Positions 42,501 through 51,191 of a stretch of 64,000 bases of DNA are shown piece by piece. Origin of the DNA: Rhizobium lentis (GTDB lineage Bacteria > Pseudomonadota > Alphaproteobacteria > Rhizobiales > Rhizobiaceae); the NCBI RefSeq assembly GCF_017352135.1, contig NZ_CP071455.1, forward strand, positions 124,001 to 188,000, given 5' to 3'. The notes beneath the pieces are model-generated. The model saw nothing but the letters and a program-made list of their open reading frames with translations, was not told where the DNA came from and did not search any database. Made by a program: the position numbers and the translations under genes. Positions within the stretch are counted from its first letter, which is position 1, and each line of letters opens with the position of its first letter.

Positions 42501-43514
42501 ATGAAACTGCGTGAATTTGCAAAGCAGCTTGGGCTCTCTCCGACGACAGTCAGCCGTGCGCTCAGCGGCTACCCCGAGGTGAGCGAAGCCACGCGCGCCC
42601 GGGTTGCGAGCGAGGCGATGCGGCTTGGCTATCGCCCCGATATCAATGCCGTGCGGCTAAAGACCGGGCGAGCCGGAGCGATCGGCGTCATGATGGGGCG
42701 CTCGGGAGAAATCCATTTCGCTGAGTTCATGGCGGGGATGGCGCAGCGCCTGGAAACGGCCGATACGGATATTCTCATCACGCCTATTACCGCGCACAAT
42801 GACGATGACGAGATCCAGGCCTACCGACGCCTGGTCGAAAGCCGCCGGGTGGATGCGGTGATCATCCATTCGCCCCGCCCCAGGGATCCGCGGATCGAAA
42901 TGCTGAACAACCTAGGCCTGCCTTTCCTGGTCCACGGCCGTTCGGAGACCGAGCACGTTCACGCCTGGCTCGATATCGACAATGAAAATGCCGTGCGCAG
43001 AGCCACCGAGCACCTGCTCGATCTCGGGCACCGGCGCATTGGCATGATTAATGGCCTGCGGGGCAAGACCTATTCCATCCATCGCGAGCAGGGTTTTCGG
43101 ATAGCCCATCAGGAGCGTGGGCTCGCCGCAGATCCCAACCTGATGGTCTGCGATAAATTCTCCGACGAAAGCGGCTTTCGCCATGCCCGCTCGTTTCTGG
43201 AGAGCGCCAATGCCCCGACCGCCATCGTTGCCGGTTCCACCATGACAGCGCTTGGTGTCTACCGTGCCGTCCGTTCGCTTGGGATGACGGTGGGACAAGA
43301 TGTTTCCGTCATCGCTCATGACGACGTCTTTCCCTATCTGACGGCTGAAAATATGGTGCCGTCGCTCTCGAGCACGCGATCCTCCATGCGTGCTGCAGGC
43401 ACTCGTTGCGCCGAGCTGACACTACAGCTTATCGCTGGGCGCGCCGCAGATGAGATCCATGAATTGTGGCCAGTCGAGTTGATCCTTCGGGAAAGTACGG
43501 CGCCGCCGCGCTGA
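42501..43514 (+). CDS. thuR: ThuR, LacI-family repressor of the thu operon
   Basis: A 337-residue LacI/GalR regulator. The N-terminal domain is KLREFAKQLGLSPTTVSRAL followed by SGYPEVSEATRARVASEAMR; the core reads VRLKTGRAGAIGVMMGRSGE and on to the C-terminal SVIAHDDVFPYLTAENMVPS. The reading begins at ATG 42501 (MKLREFAKQ); the 18-codon longer frame has no supporting ribosome-binding site. Transcribed divergently from thuE across two operator-like palindromes. Its stop lies only 21 bp from the convergent repC stop. Confidence 0.93.
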   Translation: MKLREFAKQLGLSPTTVSRALSGYPEVSEATRARVASEAMRLGYRPDINAVRLKTGRAGAIGVMMGRSGEIHFAEFMAGMAQRLETADTDILITPITAHNDDDEIQAYRRLVESRRVDAVIIHSPRPRDPRIEMLNNLGLPFLVHGRSETEHVHAWLDIDNENAVRRATEHLLDLGHRRIGMINGLRGKTYSIHREQGFRIAHQERGLAADPNLMVCDKFSDESGFRHARSFLESANAPTAIVAGSTMTALGVYRAVRSLGMTVGQDVSVIAHDDVFPYLTAENMVPSLSSTRSSMRAAGTRCAELTLQLIAGRAADEIHELWPVELILRESTAPPR

Positions 43515-43535
43515 CTGCGCTGCAATCGAAGTCCA

Positions 43536-44849
43536 TCAGCCAGCATCGCGCCGCACTCCACCATTCGCCCGAACCAGCGCCATCAGCATCGGACCGATCG
43601 CAAATTCGCCTCGCTCGGTCCTGCGGGTCAAATCGCGGAGATAACCGCCGGGCGAGTTGATGTGCCCGCCCCGTTCCAGAATGCAGGCGATCACTGTCGC
43701 GGCGTTCTCCGGCCCCATGCCGGCGCAGGCTTCCTCATAGGCCGAGGGGCTGACGCCGAGCATCGAGCGGACGATAACGGCGGCCGACATCAGATCGCGC
43801 CAGTTGCCAATCGTTCCGCCCGGCCCGTAATCGAGAATTTGTGGGCAGGCCTGGAGAACGAGGCCGAGCGGGAAGGATTTCAGCCTATGTCCCGCCGCCG
43901 GATCGGCCGCCCTTGATATTTCGGGGTTCATCCCTGCAGACTTTACCGCCTGCTTCAGCCTCCGCTCTTCCCGCGGCCCGGCATCCGGGTCCTTGTCGAC
44001 CGCTGCCTTTGCGCCCTGCTTCGTCTCGAAGCTTGGTTCAAGTTCAGATGTGGAGTTGGGGTTTGAATTCTGTTTGTGGCGCTCAGTTTGAGACTCATTG
44101 GCGTCTACTTTTTTGACTTTTATATGTCTTTCCAGCAGGTTGACGACTTCCTCACGCAGCAGTTCCATCTCGTCGAGCAGCGGCGCCAATTCTTCCGCGC
44201 TCGCCACGCGCGGAATTCTGAGAACGAGTGCGCGAAACATCATCGAAATGCGCTCCCAGTCGCCCGGAACAGCTTCGTCGAGTGCCGCCGCAATCAGCTT
44301 GGAGATATCGCGACGGCAGACCGTCAGGCGTTCCCGCGTCACCCTGGTGAGCTCCCGATCGGCAATCGCCTGGGCCGCCAGAGTTTCGATCTCGACAGCG
44401 CGGGCAAGCAACGGAGCGACGCTGAAGCCGAAAGCCTCACCAACGGCCCCTTCCCTGTCGCGGCGCGCATAGCGCTTTCCGTTCGGGCTGTCTTTGCGCA
44501 GGATCAGGCCGGCCTCCACCAGCACCGCAAGGTGCCGCCTCAGCGTCGCCGGCGTCATGCCTCGGGCACGCAGCGAAAGCTGGGCGTTCGAGGGAAAGAC
44601 TATCAGGCCTTTTTCCTCGGAAATCTCGTCGTCTGGGTAGAAGGTCAGAAGCGCATCGAGCACCGTCAGCGCCCGGTCGGTCACGCCGAGCGCCGGCCGC
44701 GCTTCGCAGATCGCGCGAAACAGTTTCCATTTGCCGCGTTTCATTCCCGGCTCGATCGTCTCGGCCAGTTGCTGGTTTGCCAGCATGCCAAGCGACATCG
44801 GCCGCCGCCCAAAGGGCGTCGTCACATATCCACTCTCCATTGCCTTCAC
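43536..44849 (-). CDS. repC: RepC, replication initiator of a repABC replicon
   Basis: A 437-residue RepC protein. The N-terminal two-thirds includes the DNA-binding region (TFYPDDEISEEKGLIVFPSN, LSLRARGMTPATLRRHLAVL) and the C-terminal part carries the conserved YGPGGTIGNWRDLMSAAVIV followed by RSMLGVSPSAYEEACAGMGP. RepC binds the origin, which in this family lies inside the repC coding sequence (an AT-rich central part); the exact oriV was not resolved here. The gene follows repB after about 144 bp carrying the antisense RNA. It ends convergently with thuR. Confidence 0.95.
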   Translation of the reverse strand: MKAMESGYVTTPFGRRPMSLGMLANQQLAETIEPGMKRGKWKLFRAICEARPALGVTDRALTVLDALLTFYPDDEISEEKGLIVFPSNAQLSLRARGMTPATLRRHLAVLVEAGLILRKDSPNGKRYARRDREGAVGEAFGFSVAPLLARAVEIETLAAQAIADRELTRVTRERLTVCRRDISKLIAAALDEAVPGDWERISMMFRALVLRIPRVASAEELAPLLDEMELLREEVVNLLERHIKVKKVDANESQTERHKQNSNPNSTSELEPSFETKQGAKAAVDKDPDAGPREERRLKQAVKSAGMNPEISRAADPAAGHRLKSFPLGLVLQACPQILDYGPGGTIGNWRDLMSAAVIVRSMLGVSPSAYEEACAGMGPENAATVIACILERGGHINSPGGYLRDLTRRTERGEFAIGPMLMALVRANGGVRRDAG

Positions 44850-44898
44850 CTTCGTTCAGGCAAAAGAAAACCATCCACCAATTTGGTGCCTAAGACGC

Positions 44899-44934
44899 TT
44901 GACTGTGATTCGTGGAAATGCGATTCTCGATGTG
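44899..44934 (+). promoter_or_regulatory. Promoter of the antisense RNA in the repB-repC interval
   Basis: TTGACT (44899-44904) and GATTCT (44922-44927) are 17 bp apart on the + strand, opposite to the rep genes. Transcription would begin near 44934. The position matches the known antisense promoter in other repABC intervals. Confidence 0.65.
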
Positions 44935-44988
44935 CTTAAGATCTGAGAAGGGCTTCCACGACGGCGTCGTTGGGGGCCTTTTTCTTTT
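44934..44988 (+). ncRNA. Counter-transcribed RNA (ctRNA, IncA) controlling repC
   Basis: Predicted about 55-nt antisense RNA transcribed against the repBC mRNA leader. Its 3' end is a strong terminator: GGCTTCC-ACGAC / GTCGT-t-GGGGGCC (44951-44978) with a GGC loop, then TTTTTCTTTT-like T tract to 44988. Size and layout match the ctRNAs of other repABC plasmids, which pair with the repC leader to block translation and set incompatibility. Confidence 0.75.
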
Positions 44989-44993
44989 GCGCG

Positions 44994-45995
44994 CTACGCT
45001 CCTCTGTGCTTTTTGAACTCCTGGAACAGGCCCTGCAGCCGTTCCTGGACGAATTGATCGAAACCGGGCGCATTCTTGCCGTCGAAAACAAAGGTGGCAC
45101 CGGACGCTGTCTTCTTGACTGTCACCGGCACGCCGCTGACCTCTGCTTTGACCGCTGCGAGCTTCGGCGCGGCCGCCTTCTTCGTTGCCAGCGCGAATGC
45201 TCGATGGAACCGCTCGTCACTCGAAATCCTGCCCGCGTCGTCCGCGGACAACTTCGCGACGATCTTGTCGACATCGGCCTTCTCCAGCCGCTCGCCGAAT
45301 TCTAGCCATCGCCGCCTACCGATCTCAGGCGCAGCACCTATGGCGTTGATGAGCGTCAAGGGCACCTGCCGCATCACGATCAGCATCCTCGACAGCGCCG
45401 CCTTGTCGACGCTCAGCGCCGCCATGATGACGTCGCGGCTGAAACCGCGTTCCTCGAGCCGCGACGCGAAGAGCGCCCGTTCGATATAGGAAAGATTGGT
45501 GCGGGCGCTGTTTTCCTGCCCCTGGCTCACGACCAGCTGGCCATCGGTGAGATCGCGGACGACCGCGCGCACCCTGATGCCGATCTCTCTCGCGGCCGCC
45601 AGGCGGCGATGCCCATAGGCAACCTGATAGCGGCCTTTGGCTTCCGGATGCGGACGAACGAGGATTGGGACCTGCTGCCCATGCTCGCGGATCTGGTGGA
45701 CGAGTTCGGCGAGTTCAGCCGCGTCGATCGCCAGGCGATCGCTGACGAAGGAAGCATCGATCAGTCCGGGATCAAGTTCGACAATCATCTGGCCGGCGGC
45801 AAGCTGGCGTTCCAACTCGCTGGCACGTTCCATCTTCTCGGTGATGTTGCCGAGCGTCTTGGTGATGCCGCCGACCGGCCCGCCGCTGCGTTCCTGCGGT
45901 ACGAAGCCGGCAATCGGGCGATTGTCGCGCGGCGCGACCGCTTCCACCCGTGCGGGGCTCGGTGCTGAAACTTCGATAAGGTTCTTGCGCGCCAT
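44994..45995 (-). CDS. repB: RepB, ParB-like centromere-binding protein
   Basis: A 333-residue ParB-family partition protein: YQVAYGHRRLAAAREIGIRV followed by TDGQLVVSQGQENSARTNLS, then SRDVIMAALSVDKAALSRML with the helix-turn-helix, and a C-terminal RepB dimerisation part. The N-terminal basic MARKNLIEVSA motif is usual in RepB. ATG at 45995 lies one base after the repA stop; the 16-codon longer reading is not needed. RepB binds the parS site; none matching GTT-N4-GC-N4-AAC was noticed by eye in the flanking noncoding stretches. Confidence 0.94.
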   Translation of the reverse strand: MARKNLIEVSAPSPARVEAVAPRDNRPIAGFVPQERSGGPVGGITKTLGNITEKMERASELERQLAAGQMIVELDPGLIDASFVSDRLAIDAAELAELVHQIREHGQQVPILVRPHPEAKGRYQVAYGHRRLAAAREIGIRVRAVVRDLTDGQLVVSQGQENSARTNLSYIERALFASRLEERGFSRDVIMAALSVDKAALSRMLIVMRQVPLTLINAIGAAPEIGRRRWLEFGERLEKADVDKIVAKLSADDAGRISSDERFHRAFALATKKAAAPKLAAVKAEVSGVPVTVKKTASGATFVFDGKNAPGFDQFVQERLQGLFQEFKKHRGA

Positions 45996-45996
45996 C

Positions 45997-47190
45997 CTAT
46001 CTCCTTCCCCAGGTGGAGCGAATATGCGCTTCGATCTCACCATTCACGAGGTTCAGCGACTCCAGCGCCCGATCATAGGTTCCGCGCGTGAATTGCGACC
46101 GCTCGACCTCGTAGAGCGTCTGCTTGGTGACCCCTGCGTCGGCGACGGCCGTCGATTTCACCATGGCATTGTGGAGCATGCGATTGCCGAAAATCGCCCG
46201 CATGAAGCCGGTCATCTGGCTCTGCGGACCGTCGTTCGGTTCGAACCGCGTCACGAGATAACGCATCCAGTCATAGCTGGTGCGCCCGCCGGCCTTCTCG
46301 ACGACCGACATCAATTCGCTGGTCATCGTCAGGAACTGCGACATCGACATGACGTCAAGCATTTGCGGGTGGACAGTGATCAGGACCGAGGTCGCGGCGC
46401 AAAGCGCTGACATGGTGAGGAAACCGAGCTGCGGCGGGCAGTCGATGACGACGACGTCGTAGAGGCTCTCGATATCGGTCAGGACCTCGCCAATACGGGC
46501 GAAGAACATCGTCTCCGCCGTACCCGATGCCATCGCCTTCGGCGTCTCGTGCTCGAATTCCATCAGTTCGAGATTGCCGGGGATGAGATGCAGGTTCGGC
46601 GTGTAGGTGGCGCGCACGATGTCGGCTATAGGACGCGGATCGTCATAGCGGATCGCGCCATAGATCGTTTCGCCCTCCCCGACGTCGAACTCCGGCTGAT
46701 GGCCGAACAGGGCGGACAAGGAGGCCTGTGGGTCGAGATCGACCGCGAGCACGCGGTAGCCCCGGAGCGCCATGAATTGCGCGAAGTGGGCCGCGGTCGT
46801 GGTCTTGCCCGAGCCGCCCTTGAAATTCATCACGGAGACGACCTGGAGCTTTTCGCCAGGCCTGCGAGCCGGCACATATTTCGGCGTTCCGTTGCGCTCG
46901 TCGAGAACGCGGCGGATCCGGTCCATGTCGGTTGCGCTATAGAGCCGGCGTCCGTTTGCGAGCGGATCCGGGCCGTGGCCGTCGGCCGCCACCTGCCGCA
47001 GATAGCCTTCGCCAATGCCGATGAAGGCCGCGGCCTCCGCTGGAGAAAACGTCCTGATCGTCTTTTGCGAGAGCGGGGGAAAGATTTTGGCCTGATGCTG
47101 CTGAAGTTGATAGGATAACTCCTTCGCATCCGTTGCCAGAAGCGACGGAAGGTGCTCTTGATCATCTTGAAGAGCAAGACTCGGCTGCAT
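45997..47190 (-). CDS. repA: RepA, ParA-like partition ATPase and rep repressor
   Basis: A 397-residue ParA-type ATPase with an N-terminal DNA-binding extension (FSPAEAAAFIGIGEGYLRQV). The deviant Walker A is NFKGGSGKTTTAAHFAQFMA (two lysines), the A' region is YRVLAVDLDPQASLSALFGH, and the Walker B-like block is DVVVIDCPPQLGFLTMSAL. RepA with RepB segregates the plasmid and represses its own operon. The start ATG at 47190 opens after a poor ribosome-binding site. A perfect inverted repeat lies 15-59 bp upstream. Confidence 0.95.
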   Translation of the reverse strand: MQPSLALQDDQEHLPSLLATDAKELSYQLQQHQAKIFPPLSQKTIRTFSPAEAAAFIGIGEGYLRQVAADGHGPDPLANGRRLYSATDMDRIRRVLDERNGTPKYVPARRPGEKLQVVSVMNFKGGSGKTTTAAHFAQFMALRGYRVLAVDLDPQASLSALFGHQPEFDVGEGETIYGAIRYDDPRPIADIVRATYTPNLHLIPGNLELMEFEHETPKAMASGTAETMFFARIGEVLTDIESLYDVVVIDCPPQLGFLTMSALCAATSVLITVHPQMLDVMSMSQFLTMTSELMSVVEKAGGRTSYDWMRYLVTRFEPNDGPQSQMTGFMRAIFGNRMLHNAMVKSTAVADAGVTKQTLYEVERSQFTRGTYDRALESLNLVNGEIEAHIRSTWGRR

Positions 47191-47204
47191 GATCTCTTTC
47201 CCAC

Positions 47205-47249
47205 GTAACTGCGCAATTTTGAACGAAAGCGCTTCAGTTGCGCAGTTAC
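47205..47249. promoter_or_regulatory. Perfect inverted repeat upstream of repA
   Basis: GTAACTGCGCAA (47205-47216) and TTGCGCAGTTAC (47238-47249) are perfect 12-bp arms, centre-to-centre 33 bp, with AAGCGCTT (47227-47234) between them. It begins 15 bp upstream of repA, where repABC operators for RepA autorepression usually lie. A partition site is the other option. Confidence 0.55.
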
Positions 47250-47549
47250 TATATGCCGCGATTCGTGACCGAAATACAAATGCTTAACCAAGACCGCGCA
47301 TCACCCCAGGTAAAATCGGCTTCGAAACCAAGCGATTTGCGGACTGGAGCGCGGTGATTCGCGCGGCCCGAAACGCCGATAAGGCAAGGGCCCCCATTCT
47401 TGTTATCACATGAAATTCATTGGATTTTTGCGACGCCGCTCAACTGGGCAGACAGCCGAGCCAGCTATCGCCAACTCCGTCTCGGCAACATACTGATGGC
47501 CATGGCAACTATCTCGACGAACAGCCGCAAATAACCGCCAAGGATGTTC
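47250..47549. other. 300-bp gap upstream of the rep operon
   Basis: Presumed outer part of the rep promoter region, ending at the sugar permease stop. Contains an AT-richer patch near 47395-47430. No gene, no repeat and no parS-like palindrome recognised. Confidence 0.4.
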
Positions 47550-48596
47550 CTAGTCCCGGTTTGCAACGATCGGCAAGCTTGCTTCGCTTGGCCGACCGGA
47601 TTCAGCCTGTCGTGCGGCGGAGACGAGGCGTCGCTTTGCGCGGATCGAATGCCATTGTTGGTCTATCAGGACGCCGATCAGGATCACGCCGCCCATGACG
47701 GCGAAGTTCAACGACGAGGGAATGCCGAGCAGGTTCACAAGATTTTGCAGCTCTTGCAACAGGACTGTGCCGAGCACGACGCCGACGATCGATCCCTCGC
47801 CGCCGCGCAACGAAAAGCCACCGAGCACAGCGGCGGCAATCGCGTAAAGTTCGTAGAACTGACCATGGCTCGCCGGCGAAATGGAGCGCGTGTACATGGC
47901 GAAATAGATCGCCGAGAGCGCCGTAAGCAGTCCGCAGATGATATAAGCAGTCATAACCAGTCGATCGGTCCGGATACCTGAATAGCGAGCAGCCTCTTCG
48001 TTCTTTCCAATCGCGTAAAGATAACGTCCGAAGACGGAGCGATGCAGCACCAGCCACATCGCGACGCCAATAATGACCAAAGCAATGAAGGTGATGGGAA
48101 TGCCATAGAACCGGCCGGCGGTCAGAAATTCGAGCTCGGGGAAACTCTGCCCGAAGGCAAACCCCGCCGTTCCGTCGGCCGTATAGAAGCGCGCTGCCCC
48201 GCGATAGATCAAGAGGCCGCAGAGGGTGACAACGAAGGGCTGCAATTTAAGCCGGGTGATAAGCCAGCCGTGGACGGCGCCTATGACTGCTCCAAGCAGG
48301 AGAATGAGCGGCAGCGCCAGCGCCCAAGGCATATATTGTACGGCAACGAAATCGACGAACAGTACGCCGAGAAGCGCTACGAGCGAGCCCACCGAAAGCT
48401 CGATACCCCCCGTAATGATAACAAAGGCTTGTCCCATCGACAGGATGCCGAACAGGCCGATCAGGTTGGCGGTGTTCGCAAGGTTGATCGGCAGCAGGAA
48501 GCGCGGATTGATGATGGCAACGACGATGCCGACGACGACGATCAAAAGCAGCAGTCCGAGATCTTTTTTGATCATTCGAGATTCCATCCCCGACAT
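47550..48596 (-). CDS. Ribose-type sugar ABC transporter permease
   Basis: A 348-residue RbsC-family permease with about ten hydrophobic segments: LLLLIVVVGIVVAIINPRFL, IGLFGILSMGQAFVIITGGIELSVGSLVAL split across two helices, and the C-terminal GGFSLRGGEGSIVGVVLGTV. The start is uncertain: ATG at 48596, 48587 or 48575 are all in frame, and MIKKDLGLLL at 48575 is plausible. It is last in the sugar operon, 22 bp after the ATPase stop. Confidence 0.9.
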   Translation of the reverse strand: MSGMESRMIKKDLGLLLLIVVVGIVVAIINPRFLLPINLANTANLIGLFGILSMGQAFVIITGGIELSVGSLVALLGVLFVDFVAVQYMPWALALPLILLLGAVIGAVHGWLITRLKLQPFVVTLCGLLIYRGAARFYTADGTAGFAFGQSFPELEFLTAGRFYGIPITFIALVIIGVAMWLVLHRSVFGRYLYAIGKNEEAARYSGIRTDRLVMTAYIICGLLTALSAIYFAMYTRSISPASHGQFYELYAIAAAVLGGFSLRGGEGSIVGVVLGTVLLQELQNLVNLLGIPSSLNFAVMGGVILIGVLIDQQWHSIRAKRRLVSAARQAESGRPSEASLPIVANRD

Positions 48597-48618
48597 CGGT
48601 TTCTCATGGCCGCAGCCG

Positions 48619-50160
48619 CTATTTTACGCTTTTGCCGACGGCAAGCAAAAGGACACTTTCCTGGCTGAAGTCGTCCTCCTCCAGAATGCCTGCAACCTGG
48701 CCCTCGTGCATGACGGCGATGCGGTCGGAAACGCCAATCACCTCCTCCATGTCGCTGGAGATCATCAGGATCGCGACACCGGCATCGGCAAGCGCTCGCA
48801 TAAGGCCGTAAATCTCATTTTTCGCGCCGACATCGATGCCGCGCGTCGGCTCGTCAAAGATCATCACCCTCGGGCTCATCGACAACCATTTGGCCAGCAC
48901 CACCTTCTGTTGGTTGCCGCCGGACAGGGTGCCGGTTCGCGTCGACACAGAGGGCGCCTTGATACCGAGACGAACACGCTGCTTTTCAGCGGCCGCAGTC
49001 TCCCGCTCAGCCGAAAGCATGAAGCGGCGGGAAATCCTGGGGAGATCGGCAAGGGTTATGTTCTGGGCGATCGGAAGGTCAAGAAGAAGACCATTGCGCT
49101 TGCGATCCTCCGGCACCAGGAAGATGCCGCGAGCCACGGCGTCCCGGGCAGAATTGATGTCAATTTGGCGTCCATCCTGCAGAATGATTCCGCCGTAACT
49201 CCGGTCGATGCCGAAGAGTACCCTTGCAAGCTCCGTGCGGCCTGACCCAACGAGGCCTGCAAGCCCCAGGATTTCTCCGTACCTGAGTTCCAGGTCGACC
49301 GAACGATCTGGATATGCTCCGGTGCGCACGCCGCTGACCTTCAATGCGACCGGACCTGGCGAGCGCTGGGGTTTGGCTGTGCGGGCTGCGAGCAACCGCC
49401 CGATCATCAGCTTGACCATCTGATCATGGCCGATGTCCTTCCTGGCCAGCGTGCCAACAAGCGTGCCATCGCGCAATACGACCACTCGGTCCGCAACCCG
49501 CTCGACCTCGTGTAGGCGGTGCGAGATGAAGATTACGCTGATACCATCCGCCTTCAGCAACTTGATGATGTTCAGGAGCCGCTCGGTTTCGGCCAGCGGC
49601 AGGCTAGAGGTGGGTTCATCGAAAATGACAAGCCTTGCCTTGATGGACAGCGCCTTGGCAATTTCCACCATCTGCTGCTCGGCAAGGGAAAGCGACGCTA
49701 CGGGGGTGTCGGCGGAAAAATGCGCCCCTACGCGCTTCAAGAGTGGGGTCACCATCTCTCGAAGTCGAGCGCGATCGACAAACTTAAAGGGTCCCGCCTT
49801 CAAGGGCTCACGGCCCAGGAGGATATTGGCGGCAACGTCCAGATTGTCAAAGAGGTTGAGTTCTTGATGCACAAAGGCGATGCCCGATGCAATGCTCGTT
49901 TCCACGGTGAGGTGGCGATGTTCTACGCCGTCGAGCAGGATCACGCCCCGATCCGGAGCGATCACGCCGCCGAGAATTTTCATCAGCGTCGATTTTCCGG
50001 CCCCGTTCTCGCCGACCAGGCCGATGACCTCTCCCGGCACGATGTCGAGCGACAACCCCTCAAGCGCCACGACGCCTGGATAAGTCTTGGAAACGCCTGA
50101 AAGCGAAAGGAACGGCGTTGCAGGCGCGGCCGGTGAGGGGATGTCTGAGCTCTGGTTCAT
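48619..50160 (-). CDS. Ribose-type sugar ABC transporter, dual ATP-binding protein
   Basis: A 513-residue fusion of two ABC domains (RbsA/MglA type). First domain: Walker A GENGAGKSTLMKILGGVI, signature LSLAEQQMVEIAKALSIKAR, Walker B LVIFDEPTSSLP. Second domain: GLVGSGRTELARVLFGI (degenerate Walker A), signature LSGGNQQKVVLAKWLSMSPR and MIFDEPTRGIDVGAKNEIYG. The arginine in the second Walker A region (GSGRTEL) is the normal pattern in this family, so only one site is fully catalytic. It lies between the binding protein and permease genes. Confidence 0.93.
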   Translation of the reverse strand: MNQSSDIPSPAAPATPFLSLSGVSKTYPGVVALEGLSLDIVPGEVIGLVGENGAGKSTLMKILGGVIAPDRGVILLDGVEHRHLTVETSIASGIAFVHQELNLFDNLDVAANILLGREPLKAGPFKFVDRARLREMVTPLLKRVGAHFSADTPVASLSLAEQQMVEIAKALSIKARLVIFDEPTSSLPLAETERLLNIIKLLKADGISVIFISHRLHEVERVADRVVVLRDGTLVGTLARKDIGHDQMVKLMIGRLLAARTAKPQRSPGPVALKVSGVRTGAYPDRSVDLELRYGEILGLAGLVGSGRTELARVLFGIDRSYGGIILQDGRQIDINSARDAVARGIFLVPEDRKRNGLLLDLPIAQNITLADLPRISRRFMLSAERETAAAEKQRVRLGIKAPSVSTRTGTLSGGNQQKVVLAKWLSMSPRVMIFDEPTRGIDVGAKNEIYGLMRALADAGVAILMISSDMEEVIGVSDRIAVMHEGQVAGILEEDDFSQESVLLLAVGKSVK

Positions 50161-50228
50161 CGCCTGTCCAAGACTGATGGTGCTGCGGCATGAAACGGCG
50201 GCGGGGAGAACCCCGCCGCAAAAGAGGA

Positions 50229-51191
50229 TTACTTTCCGGCCATGGCCTTCAGGTTAGCGGCATATTTATCAACATCATCCTTGCCGATGATCACTGTCGG
50301 AATGATGATCAAGCCGTTGCTGGGAACGCCGGATTTGTCTCCCTTGAGGTAGGCGGCCATCAACTTCATCCCCTGATAAGCCCATTCGAATGGCTGCTGC
50401 ACGACGGTTGCTGCGACCGTGCCTTCCTTGACGCCGCCGAGCGTGATCGGATCGTCGTCAAAGCCGACCACGGTGATCTGACCAAGCTTTCCGGCGTCGC
50501 GCAGCGCTTCATAGATGCGTGGTGTGTTATAAGAGTAGAAGCCGACCATGCAGGTCACGTCCGGACTCGCCACCAGCGCATCCTCGACATTCTTTTTTGC
50601 GCGTGTCTGGTCGATATCGTCGCCGCGTACATCTGTCAGCTCTATCTTCGTACCCTTAAGCCCATCCTCCATGCCCTGGATACGTTCCTTGGCGTTATCG
50701 GCGCCGAGGAGCCCGACGAAACCGATGCACTTGCCGCCATCCGGCATCGCCTTCTTGGCGATTTCGGCCGCCTGCAGACCGGCGTCGATGTTGGATGAGC
50801 CGATATAGGCAACGCGGTTGGTCTGCGGCGCGTCGCTATCGGTGGTGAAAAGAGCTGTCTGTGAGCCGATCTTGTTCAGCCCTTCAGTCTGGGTCTTGGG
50901 ATCGACTGCGGAAACCATGATCCCCTTGACGCCAGCACTGACCAGATCTTCCATCAGACGTTGCTGAATGGCTACCGATGCCTGCTCAGGATACTTCAGC
51001 TCCAGTTGGTAGTCAGGCAATTCGGCCTGGGCTTTCTTCACGCCTGCTTCCGCGGCTTTCCAGAAGTCAGACGCTCCGTTGACGACGAAAGCAAGAGTCG
51101 GCTTGTCGGCGGCATGAGATACTGCAATTGGCGCCGCGCTCAGTATCAGCCCCGCAAGGAACAAGGCTGCATTGCGTTTCAGCTGTTTCAT
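50229..51191 (-). CDS. Ribose-type sugar ABC transporter, periplasmic binding protein
   Basis: A 320-residue RbsB-like solute-binding protein (Peripla_BP_4). A signal peptide of about 27 residues ends IAVSHAADKP. Mature blocks: KPTLAFVVNGASDFWKAAEA, YPEQASVAIQQRLMEDLVSA, GVKGIMVSAVDPKTQTEGLN and TTDSDAPQTNRVAYIGSSNI. The C-terminal VVGFDDDPITLGGVKEGTVA is standard. ATG at 51191 follows GGGAGGTAGCC; the open frame to 51323 is a shadow. The sugar is not identifiable from sequence. It is first in the operon and divergent from the LacI gene. Confidence 0.92.
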   Translation of the reverse strand: MKQLKRNAALFLAGLILSAAPIAVSHAADKPTLAFVVNGASDFWKAAEAGVKKAQAELPDYQLELKYPEQASVAIQQRLMEDLVSAGVKGIMVSAVDPKTQTEGLNKIGSQTALFTTDSDAPQTNRVAYIGSSNIDAGLQAAEIAKKAMPDGGKCIGFVGLLGADNAKERIQGMEDGLKGTKIELTDVRGDDIDQTRAKKNVEDALVASPDVTCMVGFYSYNTPRIYEALRDAGKLGQITVVGFDDDPITLGGVKEGTVAATVVQQPFEWAYQGMKLMAAYLKGDKSGVPSNGLIIIPTVIIGKDDVDKYAANLKAMAGK

